DNA from: Deltaproteobacteria bacterium | GTDB taxonomy: Bacteria; Desulfobacterota; Desulfobacteria; Desulfobacterales; ETH-SRB1 | DNA length: 10,187 nt | Direction of reading: 5' to 3' | Assembly (NCBI GenBank): GCA_030611115.1 | Contig: JAUWQK010000022.1 | Coordinates: 1 to 10,187, forward strand | Shown: positions 5,559 to 10,187 of the stretch, piece by piece | Layout of the letters: each line of letters opens with the position of its first letter | How positions within the stretch are numbered: position 1 is the first letter of the stretch | Made by a program: the position numbers and the translations under genes | The notes under the pieces: generated by a model | Told to the model about the DNA's origin: nothing | What the model saw: the letters and a program-made list of their open reading frames with translations, nothing else | Database searches by the model: none

Positions 5559-6363
5559 TATGTTCATGCTTCTTAAAACATGTTGCACATCTGGAATCGT
5601 GAACCATAACATTCAGATTTTTCCCATAAACCTTTTGCATTATTTCAGGTTCAAAACAGGAATCCGGTTCACCATGATAGTGAATCTCTAAGTTCAAACA
5701 TGCTATGCGATCCGCATGGGCAGTAATAACTCCTATATCATGTGAAACCATTATTACCGATATATTCATTTCATCTCTAAATTTGGCTAACAATTCATAA
5801 AAATCTTCCTGAGCAACACTGTCAACTCCTGTTGAAGGCTCGTCCAGTACCAAAAGCTTGGGCTTTGATGCCAATGCACGGGCAATATGAACTCTCTGCT
5901 GCTGGCCTCCGGACAAAATTCCAAAGGGCTTTTCTGCATGTTCAGCCATATTTATCCTGGCCAGCATCTCCATTGCAACTTCCCTGCTTTTGCTTCCCGG
6001 TCGTTTAAAAAAACCAACCCTGTTATATAAGCCCATCAGGACTACATCCAGGGCTGTAACAGGAAAAGATCTGTCAGCTTTGGAAATCTGGGGCAGATAT
6101 CCGACTTCAAGTCTGGTGTGCTTGTCAGGCTTATGTCCAAATAATTTCACTACACCCTTTTGAGGACGAACAAGTCCCAAAATAACTTTAAGCAGGGTTG
6201 ATTTTCCACCACCATTGGGACCTACTATGCCAACAATCTCACCTTGATAGCACTTCAAGTAGATAGACTTCAGCACCCATTTATTGTAATAACTGACCCA
6301 GACATCTTGAAGGTCCGCATAAACGGCCTTTTTATTTCCAATATCTGTTTCATGGTCTTTCAA
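5551..6363 (-). CDS. znuC: Zinc ABC transporter ATP-binding protein ZnuC
   Basis: This is the cytoplasmic ATPase that powers the ZnuABC importer. All ABC motifs are intact in 270 residues: Walker A GPNGGGKST (48-56), Q-loop Gln92 in GYLPQ, signature LSGGQQQR (150-157), Walker B LLVLDEP (170-176) and switch His208 in MVSHD. The C-terminal tail after residue 255 carries HDSRCATCFKKHEHND, a Cys/His-rich end that could bind metal; that is inference. The start is a TTG at 6363 that overlaps the znuA stop as TTGA. It is supported by a strong AGGAGG 7 nt upstream, inside the end of znuA. The only nearby ATG (in CCATGAA) is out of frame. Overlaps on both sides show the three genes form one tightly coupled operon. 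Confidence 0.93.
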   Translation of the reverse strand: MKDHETDIGNKKAVYADLQDVWVSYYNKWVLKSIYLKCYQGEIVGIVGPNGGGKSTLLKVILGLVRPQKGVVKLFGHKPDKHTRLEVGYLPQISKADRSFPVTALDVVLMGLYNRVGFFKRPGSKSREVAMEMLARINMAEHAEKPFGILSGGQQQRVHIARALASKPKLLVLDEPSTGVDSVAQEDFYELLAKFRDEMNISVIMVSHDIGVITAHADRIACLNLEIHYHGEPDSCFEPEIMQKVYGKNLNVMVHDSRCATCFKKHEHND

Positions 6364-7298
6364 AGCATTGCCTCCTGCAAAACCTTAAGATTATATTTCA
6401 TAAGGTCAAAATAACTGTTGCGGCCTTTTACATCTGAACCGCCCATTGGATCAAGAAAAAGCACTTTAACATCCGCTTCCCTGGCAATTACTTCTGCAAC
6501 CTTTGGATTCAACTGGGGTTCAGCAAACACAGCCCGAATATCATGCTTTATTATAAGAGAAACGATTTTTGTTATACTTCTCGGCGTAGGGCTTCTTCCT
6601 GGAGCCGCTTCAATCACACCGACGGATTCAAGTCCGTATTGTCTTGCAAAGTAATCCCATGCAGGGTGAAAGCAAACATATTTTCTAATTTTGAATTTCT
6701 CAACCGTCGAACTTATCAAGACATGGAGTTCATCCAATTTATCCAAATACGCTAAGCCCCGCTTTTCATAGTATTTCATATGCTTGTTATCAATCTTGCA
6801 AAGGACTGAGATAATTTTATTAACCATCAATTTCGCTATGTTCGGATCAAGCCATATATGAGGATTGGCAAAACCCGACTCTGTATCTGAAATATCTTCC
6901 TCACCATGATGGTGGTCAAAGTCATCATGATGATGTTTTGATAACCTTATCAGAGAAATTCCTTCGGATAATTTCACTGTATGTAGCTGGTTTTTTGATA
7001 ATCTGACAAATTTTCCTGCCCATAATTCAAGACCGGCTCCAATCATAAAAAAAACACGTGCCTCGGAAATCTTTTTTAACAGACTTGGTTTTGGTTCATA
7101 TGTGTGAGGACTTGCACCAGGAGGAATAACCGTAATCACATCAACATACATGCCTCCAACCTGTTTTACCATGTCTGCAACCGGAAAAATGCTGGCAATT
7201 ACCGGAATTTTTTCCCCAAAGCAGTTAGAAGCCTGCAACTGAATAGCGGAAAAAACAAATACAAACAAAACCAGGATACGCAATATTTTTATTTTCAT
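6360..7298 (-). CDS. znuA: Zinc ABC transporter periplasmic binding protein ZnuA
   Basis: A 312-residue cluster A-I metal-binding protein, it captures Zn2+ in the periplasm and delivers it to ZnuB. Residues 1-23 form a Sec signal peptide (KIK, then a hydrophobic core ILRILVLFVFVFSA) with likely cleavage near QASNC. The Cys at 26 does not sit in a clean lipobox. Metal ligands expected in the family are visible: His65 (SPHTYEPKP), His147 (NPHIWLDP), His211 (CFHPAWDYFARQYG) and acidic Asp283 (FLDPMGG). A His-rich loop at 121-131 (KHHHDDFDHHH) is typical of zinc-specific members. The gene is first in znuACB; its stop overlaps the znuC start. Upstream there is only a weak GGGG ribosome binding site. 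A short palindrome 25 bp upstream may be an operator. Confidence 0.93.
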   Translation of the reverse strand: MKIKILRILVLFVFVFSAIQLQASNCFGEKIPVIASIFPVADMVKQVGGMYVDVITVIPPGASPHTYEPKPSLLKKISEARVFFMIGAGLELWAGKFVRLSKNQLHTVKLSEGISLIRLSKHHHDDFDHHHGEEDISDTESGFANPHIWLDPNIAKLMVNKIISVLCKIDNKHMKYYEKRGLAYLDKLDELHVLISSTVEKFKIRKYVCFHPAWDYFARQYGLESVGVIEAAPGRSPTPRSITKIVSLIIKHDIRAVFAEPQLNPKVAEVIAREADVKVLFLDPMGGSDVKGRNSYFDLMKYNLKVLQEAML

Positions 7299-7322
7299 AG
7301 GATATTTCCCCAGAAGTCTGGC

Positions 7323-7333
7323 TGTAAGTTACA
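7323..7333. promoter_or_regulatory. Small palindrome upstream of znuA, possible operator
   Basis: TGTAAGTTACA is an exact 5-1-5 palindrome 25 bp upstream of the znuA start. Zinc uptake operons are usually repressed by Zur, and a palindromic site in this position would fit. It is shorter than a classical Zur box, and no confident -35/-10 pair was found for znuA, so this is a weak call. Confidence 0.25.
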
Positions 7334-7443
7334 CTAAAAAATATTTCAAATAAACTATAAAATGATTGATACCTCTAAATATTTTATCTCTCCCTAATTT
7401 CTACTTTCCAATTTCAAGTTTCAAGCCGTGAAGGGCTACATAG

Positions 7444-7655
7444 TGTCTGAACGAAAACCCCTGTTTTCGGTCAGAAATTCGAAATTCGAAGCACGAAATA
7501 CGAAACAATGACCCAAATACGAATTTTTTAATGACAAAAACATTGTATTTCCAATGTGTTAGTTTTGGTTATTTTGTCATTTGGTATTCGAATTTGTTTC
7601 GGATTTCGGATTTCGATATTCGGATTTTGCCTGAACATGACTTTTCGTTCAGGCA
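7444..7655. mobile_element. 212-bp nested-palindrome element, MITE-like
   Basis: The terminal repeats TGTCTGAACGAAAA (7444-7457) and TTTTCGTTCAGGCA (7642-7655) are reverse complements at 13 of 14 positions. Each end also folds on itself: 7446-7458 with 7463-7475 (12 of 13 pairs), and GCCTGAAC 7629-7636 with GTTCAGGC 7647-7654. Inner pairs continue toward the centre: GAAATACGAAAC 7495-7506 / GTTTCGGATTTC 7596-7607, AATGACAAAA 7530-7539 / TTTTGTCATT 7572-7581, and ACATTG 7540-7545 / CAATGT 7552-7557. The sequence outside reads TA on both sides (7441-7442, 7657-7658), as in elements moved by IS630/Tc1-type transposases. No transposase is encoded. Confidence 0.7.
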
Positions 7656-7729
7656 TTAGTTATATCCGGTAATAACTGCATCGAAAACATTTTAAATCTT
7701 CTTTAACGATTCAAATTCAATAATTTTAC

Positions 7730-7758
7730 TTGACAAAAATGAAATCTGAAGGTAAAGA
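7730..7758 (+). promoter_or_regulatory. Candidate promoter of qrcAB
   Basis: A perfect -35 TTGACA (7730-7735) is followed after 17 nt by TAAAGA (7753-7758), a poor match to the -10 consensus. Transcription would begin near 7765, leaving a leader of about 65 nt before the qrcA ATG. It lies downstream of the palindromic element, so the element need not disrupt expression. Confidence 0.4.
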
Positions 7759-7830
7759 ATTTAGAATTATTTGTTCTATTAACATCTTTACCAGTGCATT
7801 CAAACATCAACCAAGCTTGACGGAGTTTTC

Positions 7831-8553
7831 ATGAGTACACAAGATGATAAAGCTAAAGAAGTTTCCGCTGATGGGGCTGCTGGACCAATTATTCTTTTTT
7901 TCATTTTAGGACTTGCTGCAAGTCTTGTATTCGGATGGATAATATTCCCTAAGCTTCTCTATTCCCAGAAAAAACAGCCGATAGATTTTAACCATGTACT
8001 TCATGTTGAAGCTGTTGAAGAGGGATGTGAAAGCTGCCATTTCTTTCGTGAGGATGGAAGTTTCTCCGGGATTCCAAAACTTGAGCAGTGCGTCGATTGC
8101 CATGAGGAGGCCCAGGGAGAGGATCCTAACGAGATAAAGTTTGTTGAGGAATATGTGGCAAATGGAAGAGAGGTTCCATGGCTGGTATATGCAAGACAGC
8201 CGGACTGCGTATTCTTTTCACATGCAGCGCATGTCAAAAAGGCGGAAATGGATTGCGGCACCTGCCACGGGCACATCGGCGAATCCGAACATTCCAGAGT
8301 TTATGAAGAAAACAGAATTACAGGTTACAGCCGGGATATCTGGGGGAAAAACATATCAGGTTTAAAGAAGTATACGTGGGAGCGTATGAAGATGGATGAT
8401 TGTGCCGAATGCCATGCTACAAAGGAGATTGGGACAGATGTCGAGACACTCCCGTGGCCAATCAACTGGCTTCCAAGACCTTATGAAAAACAGACCGGCA
8501 ATCAAGCAAGAGTTAAGACGGTAAAAGAGGCATGTTTTGTGTGCCATAAGTAA
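7831..8553 (+). CDS. qrcA: Membrane-anchored multiheme cytochrome c, QrcA-like subunit
   Basis: This 240-residue protein should be the cytochrome subunit of the Qrc menaquinone reductase, taking electrons from periplasmic type I cytochrome c3. One N-terminal membrane anchor (about residues 18-39) follows a short cytoplasmic tail. The rest faces the periplasm and carries five CXXCH motifs: CESCH 66-70, CVDCH 87-91, CGTCH 142-146, CAECH 191-195 and CFVCH 235-239, the last ending one residue before the stop. Extra His at 55, 58, 131, 134, 148 and 154 could be distal ligands. QrcA of Desulfovibrio vulgaris is described as hexaheme, so a sixth site, if present, is atypical; the lone Cys126 in CVFFSHAAH is the only spare cysteine. 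The ATG has GGAG 5 nt upstream. qrcB follows after 56 bp. ActA of alternative complex III is the closest other candidate. Confidence 0.85.
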   Translation: MSTQDDKAKEVSADGAAGPIILFFILGLAASLVFGWIIFPKLLYSQKKQPIDFNHVLHVEAVEEGCESCHFFREDGSFSGIPKLEQCVDCHEEAQGEDPNEIKFVEEYVANGREVPWLVYARQPDCVFFSHAAHVKKAEMDCGTCHGHIGESEHSRVYEENRITGYSRDIWGKNISGLKKYTWERMKMDDCAECHATKEIGTDVETLPWPINWLPRPYEKQTGNQARVKTVKEACFVCHK

Positions 8554-8609
8554 ATAAACTTTAAAGCCGATTAGCCTTAAGAGCTACACATTTTTAAGGG
8601 GTAGAATCT

Positions 8610-10187
8610 ATGAAAATAGGCAGAAGAAGTTTCTTGTCATTTGTAGTTGGTGGTGCAGCGGGTACAGCTATTACACCATTACCATGGAAGCTGACGGATG
8701 ATTCGTCTATATGGTCGCAGAATTGGCCGTGGACTCCTGTTCCGCCGGATGGTGAATACAGTCAAAGTGATTCAGTCTGCACGCTCTGCCCTGGTGGTTG
8801 CGGTATTACTGTGCGCAAAGTTGATGACCGGGTTGTTAAGATAGAGGGCATGAAAGGACACCCGATAAACGATGGCGGTTTATGCCTTATGGGCTTATCG
8901 GGTCTTCAGTTGCTTTATGGCCCTACGCGAGTAAAAACTCCATTAAAAAGAGTGGGGAAAAGAGGCGAAGGAAAGTGGGAAAAAATATCCTGGGATGAAG
9001 CTATCTCAGAGGTTACAAAAAAACTTGCTGATATTAGATCAAACGGCGAATCCCATACAGTTGGCTCTATTGTGGACTCAGAAAGCGGGACGGTACCTAA
9101 TCTTTTTAAAAGATTTCTAACAGCATATGGCTCTCCTAATTTTATGACTATGCCCTCCATTCAAGACTCATACGGGATGACATTGCAACTTATGCACGGT
9201 GTAAATGCTCAAGCCGGATTTGATGCAGAAAACGCCGACTTTATATTAAGCTTCGGAAGTGGAATAATTGATGGATGGGGCTCGCCGGTGCGCATGTTTA
9301 TGGCCAACAGTGGCTGGAAAGCCAGTGGCAAAAAAGTGGTACAGATTGAACCTCGCCTGTCAAATACAGCAGCAAAATCCGATAAATGGATTCCAATAAA
9401 ACCAGGTACAGAAGCAGCTTTGGCATTAGGTCTTGCGAATGTTATCATAGCCAACTCGTTAGATTCCAAAAAAATTAGTCAGTCAACCGGTTTTGAATCA
9501 TTCAAGAAGCTGGTCCAAAACGAATACAGCACCGATAAAGTATCAAAAATAACAGGGATAACCAGCTCTACCATAGTATCATTGGCTAAGAATTTTGCCC
9601 AAGCTTCAAAACCTCTGGCAATTTGCGGCAAAGGGCAGGGAAGCATACCCGGCAGCCTTAATGAATTTATGGCAGTGCATGCATTAAATGCTCTTGTAGG
9701 CAATATAAATGAAGATGGTGGTGTTTGGGCTGTAACTGAGACCGATTATATTAAATGGCCTGAGCTTGAAATGGACAGCGTTGCGGAAAGCGGAATGCAA
9801 AAAGAGCGTATAGATGGAGCAGGCAGTGAATATCCGCATGCAAAATCCTTGTTAAACCGCTTGGCCGAGGTTATTAATTCCGGAGACGGATCTCTTGAGG
9901 TAATTTTTGTCTCAGGTGCAAATCCTCTGTATTCAATGCCTGACAGTAAAGCAATGAAGACGGCATTTGATAGTATACCTTTTGTTGTAAGCTTTTCATC
10001 ATACATGGATGAAACTGCCAGTAATGCCGATTTAATCCTGCCTAATCATGTTTACCTGGAACGCTATGAGGATGTACCCACGCTGGCCGGGTTGTCTAAG
10101 CCCATTATCGGTCTTACAAGGCCTGTGGTAAAACCCCAGTTTAACACAAAGCATGTTGGCGATTTTGTAATGGTTATAGCAAAAGCA
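8610..10187 (+). CDS. qrcB: Molybdopterin-oxidoreductase-like periplasmic subunit QrcB, 3' end cut by window edge
   Basis: The first 526 residues of a DMSO-reductase-superfamily protein are present, open to the right edge. A Tat signal (GRRSFLSFVVGG, residues 4-15) predicts folded export to the periplasm. C57-x2-C60-x3-C64-x27-C92 is an intact ligand set for one [4Fe-4S] cluster. The stretch IWSQNWPWTPVPPDGE before it is, as I recall, characteristic of QrcB. Two catalytic features of true molybdoenzymes are missing. By manual alignment to the PsrA/PhsA pattern SSLC, the molybdenum-ligand position reads PSIQ, with Gln185. The usual Lys/Arg after the fourth cluster Cys is Met94. This agrees with the reported absence of molybdenum in QrcB, which relays electrons rather than catalysing. 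AAGGGG (8596-8601) precedes the ATG by 8 nt. qrcC and qrcD should follow. Confidence 0.87.
   Translation, partial: MKIGRRSFLSFVVGGAAGTAITPLPWKLTDDSSIWSQNWPWTPVPPDGEYSQSDSVCTLCPGGCGITVRKVDDRVVKIEGMKGHPINDGGLCLMGLSGLQLLYGPTRVKTPLKRVGKRGEGKWEKISWDEAISEVTKKLADIRSNGESHTVGSIVDSESGTVPNLFKRFLTAYGSPNFMTMPSIQDSYGMTLQLMHGVNAQAGFDAENADFILSFGSGIIDGWGSPVRMFMANSGWKASGKKVVQIEPRLSNTAAKSDKWIPIKPGTEAALALGLANVIIANSLDSKKISQSTGFESFKKLVQNEYSTDKVSKITGITSSTIVSLAKNFAQASKPLAICGKGQGSIPGSLNEFMAVHALNALVGNINEDGGVWAVTETDYIKWPELEMDSVAESGMQKERIDGAGSEYPHAKSLLNRLAEVINSGDGSLEVIFVSGANPLYSMPDSKAMKTAFDSIPFVVSFSSYMDETASNADLILPNHVYLERYEDVPTLAGLSKPIIGLTRPVVKPQFNTKHVGDFVMVIAKA

Larger units (their letters stand above)
7299..7830. other. 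Gene-free divergent region between znuA and qrcA
   Basis: These 532 bp hold no credible ORF. From the left they contain the short znuA-side palindrome (7323-7333), an AT-rich stretch with a small AGCC/GGCT hairpin near 7424-7437, the 212-bp palindromic element (7444-7655), and an AT-rich 175-bp leader for qrcA with a candidate promoter at 7730-7758. Confidence 0.8.

Noticed and set aside
5559..5612. Longer ZnuB starts at 5612 or 5567
   Set aside because: They extend into znuC coding sequence and lack spaced ribosome binding sites. The ATG at 5558 gives the classical short overlap and a normal ABC-3 N-terminus.
6418..6755. Plus-strand ORFs of 70-78 residues inside znuA
   Set aside because: They are antisense to conserved ligand-bearing parts of ZnuA and have low-complexity, non-protein-like translations.
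7475..7620. Short GAAAT(A/C)CGAA repeats considered as a CRISPR array
   Set aside because: The units are about 10 bp, irregular and palindromically arranged, with no constant-length spacers. They belong to the nested-palindrome element.

Overview
The window looks like a chromosomal stretch from an anaerobic sulfate-reducing bacterium of the Desulfobacterota (Desulfobacterales-like). The base composition is moderately AT-rich. The main taxonomic clue is the right-hand end, where a membrane-anchored multiheme cytochrome c is followed by a Tat-exported molybdopterin-oxidoreductase-like protein. This pair matches QrcA and QrcB of the quinone reductase complex, which feeds periplasmic electrons into the menaquinone pool of sulfate reducers. 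The lineage is inferred from gene content, not from a database match.

Layout, left to right. (1) 1-523, minus strand: the N-terminal part of an AAA_14/DUF4143-type ATPase, cut by the left edge, with its own promoter. (2) 555-4431, plus strand: a thiamine operon led by a TPP riboswitch and an intrinsic terminator, then thiD-thiN fusion, thi4 and thiC. The gene set is archaeal-like: ThiN replaces ThiE, and a His-type (sulfide-using) Thi4 replaces ThiG/ThiS/ThiH/ThiF. (3) 4432-4754: a gap between convergent operons. It holds a GC-rich hairpin, a possible 38-residue cationic Trp-rich peptide gene on the minus strand, and a 144-bp nested palindromic repeat. (4) 4755-7298, minus strand: a tightly overlapping znuA-znuC-znuB zinc ABC transporter operon. 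(5) 7299-7830: a divergent intergenic region with a 212-bp nested-palindrome element resembling a MITE flanked by TA. (6) 7831-10187, plus strand: qrcA and the first 526 codons of qrcB. qrcC and qrcD are expected beyond the right edge.

How the parts fit. Pyrimidine synthesis (ThiC), pyrimidine phosphorylation and coupling (ThiD-ThiN) and thiazole synthesis (Thi4) together could make thiamine phosphate. The riboswitch should switch the whole set off when TPP is plentiful. The sulfide that a His-type Thi4 needs is abundant in a sulfate reducer. The transporter probably serves zinc, which free sulfide makes scarce; that link is an inference.

No clear new multi-gene system is visible. The most noteworthy items are: an exact 9-bp antiterminator pairing between the TPP aptamer core and the terminator; the sulfide-type thiamine gene set; a CX2CX3C cluster motif in ThiC; loss of the expected molybdenum ligand in QrcB; five rather than six canonical heme motifs in QrcA; the small peptide ORF; and three unrelated palindromic intergenic repeats.
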